Assembly: GCA_010909725.1 (NCBI GenBank)
Contig: JAACMV010000004.1
Location: forward strand, 806,001-870,000
Source: Picochlorum sp. 'celeri'
Taxonomy: Eukaryota; Chlorophyta; Trebouxiophyceae
Direction of reading: 5' to 3'
DNA length: 64,000 nt
The translations under genes and the position numbers were made by a program. Shown one piece after another: positions 9,655 to 20,911 of this stretch (positions are counted from its first letter, which is position 1; each line of letters opens with the position of its first letter). Below the pieces are notes generated by a model. The model was given only the letters and a program-made list of their open reading frames with translations, had not been told where the DNA came from and did no database searches.

Positions 9655-10978
9655 TTATTTCAAAACCTTAAAAGTTGCATGGCCTTCCTTCTTGATGTGC
9701 TTGAAAAGCTGATTCCTAGATGGAAATGATTGTTTGCAAGTTGCACATGATAAAAGAGACAATGACTCTGGTTCCTTCTTCTTTTTTCCAAGAGCTCGTC
9801 GCCGTCGCCGCTGCCTTGCTGGAGGTTCCTTGTGATTCACACCCTTGGCAGGAGAAGATGGTAATGATGATGATGATGATGATAATCTAGGAGAAGAAGA
9901 AGATGAAGAAGAAAATGATCTAGGAGGCTCTTCTTCTGACTCCTCGCGGGAGGAGATTGTCAAATTCTCAAAACCACCAAAATCATCGTCTTCTTCTTCC
10001 AACAATAATGTCTGACGGAGGATCTCGACATTCTTGTTGTGTTTCTTTGACTTTTCATGATTCGTAAAGGCGCCCTCGCTCTTGAAAAACTTTTCACAGG
10101 CGGGGCAATGCCAAAGCTGTTGTTCGAATATGTCTTCTTCTGACTCTTGATCGTCATCACTAATTGACAAATTTAGATTCATTTCGCGTCGCTGTATTTT
10201 CAACTCTGCAGCAGCAGCAGCTGCTGCCGCTGCTTGCTCCTCCTGCTGCCTCTTCTTCTCTAGCAACATGGACTGGTATTCTTTGTAGCGACTATCCCTC
10301 TTTTTCACAAACTCCGCAAACAGACGAACTTGCTCGTTGTAATCTCTCCTTGCCGTCTTTCTTATCTTGACATTCTCTTGCTCAATTGCTCGTCGAATTC
10401 GCCTGTCTAGCCTTGGATCAATGGGTTGCTGGACCCATTCAAAGTCCAAACTCGTGGCAAAAGAGCCCCATTCAGCGTAAAATGTCTGAATTGGTTCATC
10501 TCCATTCAGAAAGAAATCAGGATAATGAGTCTTTTCTAGGCTTGCTATTTTGAGGAACAGTTCACCGTATGCTCCAATATTGGTTGGAAACTCCATGTAT
10601 TCCCTATCAAAGAGCAAATCTGCAACCTCGGTGAATGTTTCCGGCGGAGCGCATGTCTGAGTTGTGGAACCAGTCTTTTTCTGCAATCTCCTGAGGCGTG
10701 CATCGTACGAATTTCTCTCTTTCTCGTCTGTTAATATCTCGTAGGCATTTTGAATCTCTCGAAACTTGTCTGCAGCGAAATTTTCATCGCCACTTTCTTG
10801 TATTTGCTTATCTGCATACAGTAGAAATCAAATACGGTTGTAATATAACGATACCTCTTCCCGTGACGTGCAAAACTCACGCACCAGGGTGCCATTTTAA
10901 GGCCAGTTTTCTGTACGCACGCCTGACATCTTCAGCGGAAGCAGTAGCTTCCAGCTCCAGCACGTCATATAAAGTCAT
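9655..10978 (-). CDS. DNAJC21: DNAJC21/JJJ1-like J-domain zinc-finger cochaperone
   Basis: Two exons (10885-10978, 9655-10811) with a 73-bp intron encode 416 residues. The J domain occupies about residues 1-70. Its HPD motif is created across the splice junction (HP in exon 1, D completed in exon 2). A C2H2 finger near residue 230 ([10 protein letters not shown] then H-x5-H) and a second at the C-terminus (CATCKQSF then HIKKEGH) frame a serine- and acid-rich linker. This J domain plus two-finger layout is that of yeast Jjj1 and human DNAJC21, which recruit Hsp70 to late cytoplasmic 60S maturation and recycling of Arx1. The protein is shorter than the animal form. It is encoded head-to-tail with the PNPOx-like gene, about 50 bp away. 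Confidence 0.88.
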
Positions 10979-11027
10979 GATAGAATTTCATTGTTTTTCC
11001 TGCCATTAAAATCTTGAATTACAATAA

Positions 11028-12098
11028 TTAATGGGTAAATCGTCTGTCCAAATCTTTTTGAACATCGGCGAGTGCCTCTACTGGCTCGTTGAATCCCAGC
11101 CTTTCGACAGAGTACTCTCCACCACTGCGTATTCTCACATCAGCGCCCAGTCTATCTATGGAGATGAACGCTGCATCGTCGACGTTACCGAACAACTCTC
11201 GTAGAGGCATGCAATACTTCTGGTTCAAGACTTGCAGCGTGTGGTTTGGATGCTCTAGAACAATGGTATCAGGTTGCGCCTGCATGTACTCTTCTGTATC
11301 CAACCACTGTACAGTTCCGAATCCACCAACAAAGTAAATGTCTAATATCCTGTCCATCCTAAAGAAAATAGCATTGCCACTCACAAAACGAGTATCATCC
11401 GTCGAAATCTTGCCATGAAAGATATCGGCAGCAGCGTCCTGCAAATCATTTGGGAGCTTGTAAACGTCCCCAAACATGGTCACCCTCGCATTTGCAAGCC
11501 CACTCCAGCCGGGCATTTGCATGACTAGGCTGCATCTGGGGTCTTCGATGATATTCCTTGTTTGTATGGCTAACGGGGAGAGACTGAAAATTGGACAACC
11601 TGCACCGTCAGTGGCAAAGTCGACAACTGTTCCAAAAGGATACCCGGCCCGTCGATGGTGCATATTTGACATAATAGTGCACAGATGAGCAAATTGTGCC
11701 TGCTCTACCAGATTTCGGACGGCTACCGCAGGACTTGGCAGGTCACAGCGGGCTGTGGCATTTTGGACACCACCACTCTGTGGGGTCTGGTGCAAACCCG
11801 AGGTTTTGAGGCTATTTGTGGAAGTTGGTGGGAACTCTAACACTGCAACAATAAGAAAGATGGCTCATGGCGTGTTCCTCGATTCGCCGAGGTGAAAATT
11901 TTAAGAAGAAGCATGCGTACCTTCAGGCGCTGTCTGTCGCTTTGCATCATTTCTATCATTGCTCCTGGTGTCCTTACTATTCTGGTTTGCAGAGATTCGC
12001 CGTGATACCATACTGTTTCGCCTCGATTGCGGTAGAGACGGTGGAGAGCATGATAATTTCTCCACCCTCGTAGCAGCGAGACTTCCCACTCCCCTCAT
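11028..12098 (-). CDS. Plastid-type pyridoxamine-phosphate-oxidase-like FMN-binding protein
   Basis: Exons 11921-12098 and 11028-11842 join across a 78-bp intron to give 330 residues. The first 60 residues are rich in serine, arginine and alanine and lack acidic residues, as in a plastid or mitochondrial transit peptide. From about residue 75 comes a split-barrel flavin-binding fold with segments such as HLCTIM, YPFGTVVDFA and NARVTMFGDV, followed by a C-terminal domain containing SIDRLGADVRIRS. This layout matches plant chloroplast proteins related to HugZ and the GluTR-binding/PGR7 group. The FMN-binding fold is well supported. The reaction is unknown, and haem or tetrapyrrole regulation would be inference from relatives. 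Confidence 0.75.
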
Positions 12099-12227
12099 CA
12101 CAATAAAGAAAAGTCTTACAAATCTACAAGTTTATAATGTAAATTATTACCCCCATGGATGTATTTGGCTCAATCAGAGGCCCGGATCTTGTGTCTCTCG
12201 GGACCAAGGCAAAGTTTCCGAGCGCAA

Positions 12228-14143
12228 TCAGAGGGGCGCTCGGAAAGCACCGGCACCAAAGAGAATGTTTTTCGGTGAATAACTGATGTAAGACACTGGA
12301 GTCGCTTTCGTTGTCCATGTGTGACAAGTGCTGCTCGATGGGTCTGTTTTTATATCCCACAGTTTGACGCTGCAATCATTTCCTCCAGTGGCTATTTGAT
12401 CGCAGGAGAAATGTGGCCACGCCATGCACCACACTGGTCCTCTATGACTACCAATTCTATGATAAGAGCCACGCGCCAGGTCCCACCAAAATATCTCTCC
12501 ATCCGAATCACCGCTCATGAGGGATGATCCATCTGGTGAAAATGCGAGGGACGTGATTGGACTCTTGTGGCCATGCAATACAGATGCACATGTCCTGGAA
12601 GACAAATCCCAAATTCTAATGTGATTGTCGGAAGAGCCACTCGCTACAATTTGACAATTTGGGTGCCAAGCAACCACTTCTACATCAGATGTGTGGCCAG
12701 CAAATATACGCAAATTTGTTTTCCTTTCTGTGCTCCACAATCTGCAAGTTCTATCAGCACCGCCGGTCACAAAGTAATGCCCATACACTGGCGCAAATGA
12801 TACATCCCACACAGGAAGCATGTGTCCATAGTATGCTACTAGATTACTCATCAGTTCTGTTGACCATAGCCGTATGGAACCATCCCCGCTACCAGATATC
12901 AACAAATTTGCCTTTGTGTCACATAGGCTTAGTGAATACACCGGCCCCATATGACCATACAACTCTGTCAGATTGTTATTCTTGTACACCCGAATGACAG
13001 AATCTGAAAATCCACCGACAATTGTCTTCAAATCAGAGGATACTTCGATGGAATTCACGGAGTCATACGAATTTATGAAGGATGCAAAAGCACAAGATGG
13101 TATATCCTCTCCGTTCATCATCGAAGAGTGGATGCTTTGCTCGTCAAGGGCAGGGCGACGCGGCAGAGGTATTGAGGACTGAATCCCGCAATTCAATAGC
13201 TTGGCCAGTTGTGCTCGATAGGAATCTAGAGTCGAGATGTGGGCTTTTGACATGGATTCCTCCTCAACTTCTTCCATTTTTGCAATCTTGTGCTTCAGTT
13301 CAAGTTCCTGGTATTTCAAATAATCACTGTCCTTCAATAATTCCAAATTTAGCTTTCCTCTCGGTGCCACAGGTCCAGAAGCGTCTATATTTGCAACAGC
13401 AGACCAAAAACTCAACATGTCCGGACTAAAGTCTTCTACGACATTCAAAGCAAACCAACTATTGATCAGGGAAGCTATCAAAATGAGTCTTTCCCGCCTC
13501 AGGTAGTGAATCATTAGCTCGTATGTAAACGAAGATATTGTCAGCGCGACTTTTTGCTTTAGAACGTTGGTCGCAATAGAACTCTCTTGCAAATGCTCTG
13601 GGGATGTAATTTTTGATAACTCGTGAATCTCTTTCAAAATTATCTCCCGCCTGTTTCTACTCGTTGTTTGCTCTAGAAAGAAATCCTTGCACTCTGTCAG
13701 CAAATCCTGTGCACTAGTAGTTGCTTCAAGTTGTATCATCGTAACATATGTGTACACAAATGTAGGATAGAGCAGTTGATACAGTTCACTCCTGCACGAG
13801 TCCAGTGACCCAGTCACCCATTCAGAAAACGACCGAAACTGAGTGGCATATTCCTTTGCCTCACCATTCGCAGACAAAGAAACAAGTATTCCATTCTCAG
13901 CTATGTTTCTCTCTCTTTCCCACACCGAATCCTTGGTGTTTACGTTTTCCCCTCTGGACTCCAACTCCAATTTGAGAATTTCCAGCGAATCCTGCAACCT
14001 ACACAAATCTCGAATAGATCACAAAAAAGAATGCATGATTCAAGCAAACAAAATAACGCTACGCACTGTCGCCTCTCCAACCACCCCAGAATAAGGTCGT
14101 CGACTTCTTCATCGCGAAGAATGGCGTCAGAACTGTTTGGCAT
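12228..14143 (-). CDS. TAF5: TFIID subunit TAF5 (LisH plus WD40)
   Basis: Exons 14067-14143 and 12228-13998 join across a 68-bp intron to give 615 residues. A LisH motif occupies the first 40 residues (DDLILGWLERRQ, spliced to LQDSLEIL). The TAF5 N-terminal domain 2 follows at about residues 70-200 (FVYTYVTMIQ, ERLILIASLINSWF). After a linker, at least six WD40 repeats run to the end, with readable blades ending in IRLWS, CRLWS, IRIWD and VKLWD. TAF5 is a scaffold of the TFIID general transcription factor and, in some lineages, of SAGA. The size is slightly below that of animal TAF5. A paralogue such as TAF5L cannot be excluded. Confidence 0.9.
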
Positions 14144-14163
14144 GTCCTTACAGTTTTCTACGA

Positions 14164-15211
14164 TTATTCAGAATTAGAATCAGTTTTGACTGGCAATAGC
14201 TGCTTGGATAAATGCAGACGTGCTGCAGCCATCTTGATGTGAGAGTACCACACAATACCACCCATTGCTAGGAGAATCCCCATGAATTTCTTTCCTGACA
14301 TCGTATCCCCGAAAAACAAAACACCTCCAGTCAGAATTATTACCGTCTTAACATGGCCTACTACATTATACGTCAAACTACTCGTGGCCCCAATAACCAA
14401 AAAGGTGGATAGATTCACCAAGAGCCCCAGCACTGCACTAATAAGAATCGCCGCAACAGAACCAAGCGTGTACTCGTATCCTATAATGTCTCCTAGAGGC
14501 TCGAGTAACAGCACGACAGCTCCCAATTGGGCCGCTGCAAGAGGAATATACTGGTGCAGGAGCTGCATGCTGCCCAATCCCAACTCACTCTGGATCGAAC
14601 CAGCCCATATCTGATACAGAGCTGTCGCCAACACACTTCCCAATCCAACAAAAAGACCGTACATATTTGATGATATCTCTGGATCAGATATCGTCGCAAG
14701 ACCCACCCCAAGGCACACGACAGCAATGGATGCAATGATCTCAGGACTGGAATGCTTACCGTAAAACATAGAATTTATCACCAATACTGCGGGAGCGACA
14801 GCAATCTTGGATATCTGATAGAATCCCACCGGATTTATATTGAGGTTTAGATTGCATAGAACTATGTATCCTACGTATGCAGCAGCAAGAGAAAGCAATT
14901 TCTGTTTTGCTACTTGCTTCTGTTCAAAAACTCCAAACCTTAAGAAGAGCTGCATCCCCAGCATCGTCACAATTGTATGGATGAAGGTCAACGCATATGT
15001 AAACTTGAAGTTAAATATACTAAAAACTGCAATCATAGTTGGTCAAGCGGCGAGTCCTTCAGTTTTACTCACAGGCGATACTTTGCCAGTTTTGAATTTG
15101 AGGCCGATGTGTGCCAGATGACATACCTGTCTTATTTGCAAACACTATACCGGTGGCTGAAGCAATGTTCATCGCCCCGTAGAGCAAAGGTGCGAATAAG
15201 GGAGACGTCAT
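14164..15211 (-). CDS. Nucleotide-sugar transporter, NST-KT/SLC35E3-like
   Basis: Exons 15127-15211 and 14164-15026 join across a 100-bp intron to give 315 residues with about ten hydrophobic helices. The fold is that of the drug/metabolite transporter superfamily. The C-terminal segment TYNVVGHVKTVIILTGG followed by KKFMGI is characteristic of the plant KT-group Golgi transporters (UDP-galactose/rhamnose, UDP-xylose) and animal SLC35E3. A short cytosolic tail follows the last helix. The protein likely exchanges a nucleotide sugar for nucleotide monophosphate across the Golgi membrane; the exact sugar cannot be read from sequence. It is transcribed divergently from the sugar kinase gene with only 85 bp between start codons, so the two probably share a promoter region. 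Confidence 0.82.
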
Positions 15212-15296
15212 GTCAGCACCAGCCTAGTCTACCAATTCCAATTTGCACTTGAACAGCTGCAACAATCGTACGTTTTCTTATAAAATAATGTAAATA

Positions 15297-16765
15297 ATGG
15301 CAGCCTTGCTGCGATCTGGATCATACTTTCGAATCATCTTGAAAATGTCCTTGGTGTAAAATAAGGATGCAGGCCTAGCCTGCGCAGGATGAAGCCAGTT
15401 TCAAACAGCGCAATCGAAGAAGTAGTATGCGCGTCCACGAGGGCTCCATACGCTATCTCTTTATTATTGATACCGTACTCGTGAGAATGCAAGCCTGCAT
15501 CGATATCAAGCCTAGGGTATTAGGACATGTCCAATACCAACCCACGAGGGTTTCCTTCCCAAGGGTTCAGCATGCGACGAGATTGCCTGGGTCAAGGATC
15601 AAAATATCATCTGTCAGTGATCCAGATATCGTGACGGTCGGGGAAGCCCTGTACGGTGCGCAATGCAGATGGCTTCTGCAGGCGTGTGTGTGTTTGTGCA
15701 TATGACAAGTCTTTCTGGTGCTGCAGATTGCCTCGCTGATCAGCTGGGAATGCCAAAGGAAGAGGTGAGCTCTTGGACTCCGTATCCAGGGGGCGCACCT
15801 GCAAATGTGGCAACTGCGACTTCCCGCCTTGGTGATAGAACTGCCTTTGTGAGTGCCATTGGGGAAGACTCCTTAGGAGATGCATTCGTACAGCTTTTGC
15901 AAGGTACTATTTGACTGCCATTACATTTTGCCATATAATATGTTATAATAATAATGTGTCATTGTATTTTATAGAGAGAGGGGTGGATGTGCGCTACGTC
16001 CAGAGAGTGAAGCAGCCCACCAGGGATGTTCTTGTGACGAGGAGTTTGGAAGGAGACAGGGAATTCGCAGGCTTTGGGAAAAATACGGACTCGTATGCAG
16101 ATTGCTTCTTGAATGCTAGCAAGATCCCTTCAGATGTCATCACGAGGTCTTCCGTGGTTGTTACGGGGACACTTGGGCTTGCTTATGACGGAAGTAGGGA
16201 ATCTATTGAGAAGATTTCCTCGCTGGCGGGTGCATCTGCTGACTGCACCCTGGTTGTTGATGTAAATTGGCGTCCAGTGTTTTGGAATGATACATCAAAA
16301 GGACACGAAATGATAGCCGAGTTTGTTCAACGAGCTGACATCATTAAGATCACTGATGAAGAGGCAGAATGGCTCTTGGGAGTTGGCAGTAAGGAAGCAC
16401 TTGAGAATCCAGAGCTTGTTTTGTCGTACTTTCCAAAGGCCAAGGGAGTTCTTGTATCAGCTGGCGAAAAAGGCTCTTCGTATGCTTTTCATGGAAGTGG
16501 GAAGATGCAAATATCTGGTCAGGTTCCTGTCCTCTCAGTTGAAATAGCAGACACAACTGGAGCTGGTGATGCATACCTTGCTGGATTCATTCATTTCATG
16601 TTGGCCTCTGGAGGAATCGATGGGCTGATAAAAGACCCAAAGCTTGTGCACAAAGCTGTGGAGTTTGCAACTGGTTGTGGTGCGGCCACCTGTACAAAAC
16701 CTGGGGCCATTGATGCACAGCCTTCTCTTGATGACGTATACAGCATCCTTCACTGGGACATGTAA
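15297..16765 (+). CDS. pfkB-family fructokinase-like sugar kinase, probable organelle targeting
   Basis: Four exons (15297-15353, 15409-15655, 15727-15903, 15975-16765) give 423 residues; introns are 55, 71 and 71 bp and phases match. The N-terminal 70-90 residues are basic and serine-rich, a plausible transit peptide; the first exon is the least certain part. The kinase domain opens with VTVGEALYD. It contains the glycine-rich GGAPANVA and ends with the second pfkB signature DTTGAGDAY, where the final Asp is the catalytic base. These features match plant plastid fructokinases and fructokinase-like proteins. It probably phosphorylates fructose with ATP. Because the catalytic Asp is kept, it is more likely an active kinase than one of the inactive FLN scaffold proteins. 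Confidence 0.85.
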
Positions 16766-16804
16766 GCATATCGAATACGTCATTGCAATATAATTATATG
16801 AGAT

Positions 16805-17761
16805 ATGAAAATGGAAATCGAAAACACACCTCCTGATACAGTTGCAGTTCGCAAAGCGTTGCTAAACCATCGTAGAGCGCTTGCAGGTTTACGCGACTCT
16901 AGCAACCTCGAAGATAGCTTCAGAACACCGAAAACGGTTCGCAGTAGATCTACTACAGTAAATGAAGGAATTAAAAAAGACAATCGCGTGCTCGCAGCGA
17001 TACAAGACCTGGTCCTTTACAAGAATCCAGTTGCAACCGTCATGGTGGTTGTTGCGGGGTCGTTTGTCACATCTTTTGGACGTTACATCACGAGTGAGTC
17101 CACAGGGATATCAGTACTCACTATAGTATGCGATATTTTACTGGCGAGGGTGGGATACCATGTTGGAAAGTCTATTTTTTCCACAGAGTCGACAGAGCAA
17201 ACCAAGTTGGTTGGAAGCAGAGAGGTTGAAAGATTTACTGAATTGATGGGTAGGTGCATAAATTTTGTGGCCTCGTTGCATGATGGGTATATAACAGCCG
17301 AAAATCCGTATCGTTCCTTGACTGTGGCTGCTTGCCTATGGGGGATTTCCATTGCCGGCAGATATTTTTCAATCTCCCAATTCATCATGTTTGCTTTCTT
17401 GGGACTATTCACTGTACCATATGCCGTTCACCACAATAGAAGGGTCATTTCTCATATAATACAGAGATCGAAAGCATTGATTTACGAGAGGTGGTCTCGA
17501 TTTGGACTGACAAAGTTTCAGAGAAATGGCATGATTGTCTTCTTACTCTTCTCTTGCTGGGTTTGCTCAGGTTGGTCAAATAGGATGATAGGACTTCTAA
17601 TGGTACTCTTGTGGGTTAGATGTACTCTGAAGCCTCATGAAATGAAAGCTATCCGTGAGCAAGCAGCTCCATTGACAAGATCTGTCAAGAAGAGTGCTAG
17701 ACGATGGACCATGGCCTTCCAAGAGGCCTCCGAGTTCGCTTCTAGATCTCGTAGAACATGA
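16805..17761 (+). CDS. Reticulon-like ER membrane-shaping protein
   Basis: This single exon encodes 318 residues. A polar N-terminus of about 65 residues precedes a reticulon homology domain. That domain begins IQDLVLYKNPVAT, with a long hydrophobic hairpin at about residues 70-120, a hydrophilic loop of roughly 60 residues, and a second hairpin at about 170-200. A further hydrophobic segment (about 245-275) and a basic tail follow. Reticulons insert as wedges in the outer leaflet to curve ER tubules. The extra C-terminal hydrophobic region is longer than in the simplest plant members. The assignment rests on domain layout rather than on a catalytic motif. Confidence 0.72.
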   Translation: MKMEIENTPPDTVAVRKALLNHRRALAGLRDSSNLEDSFRTPKTVRSRSTTVNEGIKKDNRVLAAIQDLVLYKNPVATVMVVVAGSFVTSFGRYITSESTGISVLTIVCDILLARVGYHVGKSIFSTESTEQTKLVGSREVERFTELMGRCINFVASLHDGYITAENPYRSLTVAACLWGISIAGRYFSISQFIMFAFLGLFTVPYAVHHNRRVISHIIQRSKALIYERWSRFGLTKFQRNGMIVFLLFSCWVCSGWSNRMIGLLMVLLWVRCTLKPHEMKAIREQAAPLTRSVKKSARRWTMAFQEASEFASRSRRT

Positions 17762-17813
17762 GTTCAAACTATTTTACATATTTCTTCATTAGTTTAAATA
17801 AATTTGCGTTGAT

Positions 17814-18651
17814 CTAAAGCATGTAGCGATCAAGGAAACGTCTGTGGAAATCATTTCGAATGGTGTCGTTAATAAACCTTCTTTTCTGGACAGGCTCCTT
17901 AGACGCTTGGTTTCGGAAAACTACGTCGTCATCCCATCTTCTCTTGATTCGAAAATCAGAATGACTTGCAAGCTTCTCCTCCAGAAGTGGATTTCCAGTA
18001 GAAACTTCCTCTCTTAACCTCTTTTCCTCTGCAGCTGCCTCAGCAGCAGCTGCTTTTGCTGCCTCTTCCGCTCGTTCTTGCTTTATTCTCTCGAGTTCAG
18101 CAAGAAGCTCTGCCTCTTCATCGTCGTCACTGGTGTCACTATCAGATTCTGAGACATCCTCCTCGTCTGCATCTTGTTCCAAGGCGAGGAAAGGCCTTTC
18201 CTCTTGTATCTCGCCAGGGGACTCCAGCAACTTCAAATCGTTCTCTCTCTCAGCTGCAATATAAATAGTAATGTAATTATGCCACGTTCTAGACACATGG
18301 GTGGACACAAACAAGAAACGAGACGTACACATAAACTCTTCCCTGGACATTTTCGAAAAATGCTTCTGCTCTCTTTCTTCAAGCTCTTTTCTAGTGTCCT
18401 TCTTCAGTAGTTCTTTCAAAGTTCCTTGCCCGGTTTGCCGGTACTTCATTTTCGTGAAGCCGGACGTATCTTTCACCGAGGTCATCTGACTTGGGGCATA
18501 AAATCTCATTCCTCCCTGTTCCTCACCCCCCTGCATTGTCATTCATATCATATCATATTTTGAACCATTCTGAAACAAGAATCAGGGCGATAAAAATGGA
18601 GAAAACTCTCACCTTTGCAGGGGCCCAGGTGGGCCGGTGCGCTGTGGTCAT
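17814..18651 (-). CDS. CWC15: Spliceosome-associated protein CWC15
   Basis: Three exons (18613-18651, 18329-18530, 17814-18253) with introns of 82 and 75 bp give 226 residues. The first exon encodes the conserved start MTTAHRPTW. It is followed by a glycine-rich stretch and KMKYRQTGQ, both hallmarks of Cwf15/Cwc15. The middle is acidic (DADEEDVSESDSD), then an alanine/glutamate helix. The end holds the conserved block RRWDDDVVFRNQ with a basic C-terminus. CWC15 belongs to the Prp19-associated complex in the catalytic spliceosome. The middle intron has no stop in this frame, so a gene caller could translate it by mistake; removing it restores the family alignment. It converges on the reticulon gene with a 52-bp gap. 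Confidence 0.92.
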
Positions 18652-19493
18652 CTTCTCAACACGTCTTTACTCAATGATGTAAGATATTCCACGAAGAGAA
18701 TTACAAATGGTCAACAATATTATCGTTTCCTTTCTTTCAATAGTTTGCCTGACAAGGGGCCATTGCCAATGGCTATAATCCAGGCTTGTCATATGACCCA
18801 TCGGCCCGTCCAGTCGAAAGGACATCACCGTCCTTTCTGTACCAAAATATTTCAACCCAGGTTAAAGCAATGCTCTCCCCTATTGTAGGCGCTGTACGTA
18901 GACATTTAGGTCTGTAGTTTTGTGTAGCAGGTGCATATTCAGCTAGACTTGGGTTCCGCATGGTGAAATGTGGCTGAATAGCACTGCCGAGCATGCAGAC
19001 AGGTGGGATTCGAACGCATCATGTTTTCAGAAATCAGAAAGCATATCAGGAGACGGAATGCAACCAAAGTGGCTAGAGTGGGCTGTCTGTGATGATGACA
19101 AGGTAACTCATCTATACAAAAGATGCCGTTTGGGCATCTATCCAATGGATGGATTGCAGCATTTATAGATTCCAAAACACGAGCGAAGAGGCTATATGGT
19201 CTATATGTCTGCACATTACCGTTGATACCCTTGGATAAGCTCCCATGTTGACCGTCGTTGCTCTAGGCATGGCAGGTGAAAAAAAGCAAGCTGGACCTAT
19301 CTGAGGTGCCCGGAAGGACTTTCTGCGCAGCGCTGCGTGGCCACCTTCAAAGCTCTCGTGTGAAGGTGAATGCCAAAATTCCGTTGGGAAGTCGTTGAGG
19401 CGTTCGTCCATCCAATGATCTTGGCTTTGCGCCATTAATTACAGTTGTTATACGAAATATACTATTTAATTTACAAAGTAACTTACATGAAGA
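18652..19493. other. 840-bp interval without a supported gene
   Basis: Two minus-strand reading frames look somewhat protein-like: 19163-19435, starting MAQSQDHWMDERL, and 18773-18994. I could not join them with a consistent splice phase, so a small two-exon gene remains possible but unproven. A degenerate tRNA-like segment (18996-19089) lies between them. The promoters of CWC15 (minus) and the BACK-domain gene (plus) must also lie here. Confidence 0.4.
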
Positions 19494-20793
19494 ATGGGAA
19501 GGATCAATTCTTCCTCCCAAAACTCTGACTGCCCGCGTAACTATAGCGGTTGGTTGGAATTCATTCGTTCAGTATATGTCTGTAGAAAATTAGGCCCCAC
19601 GATCAGTAAATATGCTTCAAAAGATGTTGTTAATGTAATTGATGCGGCGTTGTTACGCAACAACGATGCGGACTTATTCCGTGGTATGTAAACTTTGCTT
19701 TTGCTGGACTTTCTCAGACGATAATGGCTTACGCGAACAATATCTGCATTTGTAATTGCAGGTACTGATTCTTGGTACAATAGCGATGAGGTTTCCTCTG
19801 ACGCTTTAGACCAGGTTTTGGATCTGGTTATAGAGGTAAGTTTGAGCAGTTTCACTACTTTCTCGTTATGTGCATTTCCTGACAAGTATGGGGCGACACT
19901 TGCAGACAACTGAAGGGACAAGTAATTTCAAAGAGATGGATACATTTGAATCACCGGTGTACAAAAAGTTGAACAAGTTGCTGTATCCAAGCTCGTTCAG
20001 GAAGAACACTTTTATGCAATCAGTATGGTATGGGCATCTGGGACGTGCGTCTATCAGCGCTAGAATATGCGAAATAATCTTACTTGATTCTATATCAACA
20101 GAAAATTGCTTCTCAATTCTGTTGATAGGACTAGAGTGCGGCTGTGAAGAATTAAGTAGCTACTGCTACCAGTACTGTTTAGCACACTTTCAGGAGGCTA
20201 TTGAATACAACGAGGAAGGGTTGACATCTTTGCCCTTCACGGTACTGAAAAGTATTGTCCAAGAAGATAGACTGTGTGTAGAGGACGAGGAGGTTGTTCT
20301 CTGTGCAATTTCGTTATGGGTGGAACATGCATTGCCAGATCGGTTGGCATCATTTGTTGATTTATTCGCAAAGGGAATTCGATTTTCGGAGATAGATTAT
20401 TCTAAATTGGCAAATATAGTTGATTCTTATGATCTTGTTGCTTCAAATCACGCTGCAGTTGAATTGGCAGCACATGAGTTGATTCAGAAAACAATGGGGA
20501 CTTGTAGGGAGAATGCCCTCGGCCTAGGCACAATCTGCAGGCCTCGGGTGAATAGTAATAAACATACATATTCAGAGAAAAGAAATACATCTATGCTTTC
20601 AGAGTTTATTCTGAAAAAGTCGACACGAATGGATGCTGATGCTGGCAAGGAAAATATGTCACAAGACAAAGTTGAAAATGTTTGGGAGGTACATATGCTT
20701 CAATCTCCCACAAAGCCTTTGGTGAATTCGAACCAAATGACTCATGAAAATTATAGCACAATGGGGACCCCATGTTATATGCAGATGCAATAA
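19494..20793 (+). CDS. BACK-domain (BTB-BACK-like) protein
   Basis: Three exons (19494-19683, 19762-19835, 19906-20793) with introns of 78 and 70 bp give 383 residues. The N-terminal third is compatible with a divergent BTB fold but lacks clear signature residues. Residues of about 145-260 form a BACK domain: an ENCFSILLIGLECGCEELS helix, then LTSLPF, then VEDEEVVLCAISLWVEHAL. These are the positions conserved in Kelch-like and plant BTB/BACK proteins. No Kelch, MATH or NPH3 repeats follow; the last 110 residues are polar and probably disordered. By family it could be a Cullin-3 substrate adaptor, but the weak BTB region makes that an inference. Confidence 0.7.
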
Positions 20794-20911
20794 AATTTCT
20801 CCCACAATTTGGGAGCCACAGTATTTTCACAATATTCTGATTACATGACTGTTGAAGAGAGCATTCGATCTGTAAATAGCACCTTCATTTTATGCTGTAC
20901 ATGAAATATAT

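Noticed and set aside
12124..12227. Extension of TAF5 beyond its stop in another frame
   Set aside because: TAF5 family proteins end at this point after the last blade. No splice site joins the extra frame.
18254..18328. Retained 25-residue insert in CWC15
   Set aside because: It has GT...CAG borders and typical size, and its removal restores the family alignment, so it is an intron without a stop in this frame.
18996..19089. tRNA-like segment on the minus strand with CAGACAG/CTGTCTG ends and a TTCGAAT loop
   Set aside because: The T stem pairs at only three of five positions, and no acceptable D or anticodon arm forms. It is at most a decayed tRNA relic.
18773..19435. Two minus-strand reading frames that could form a small two-exon gene
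   Set aside because: No donor in the first has the phase needed by the acceptor of the second, and neither matches a family I know.
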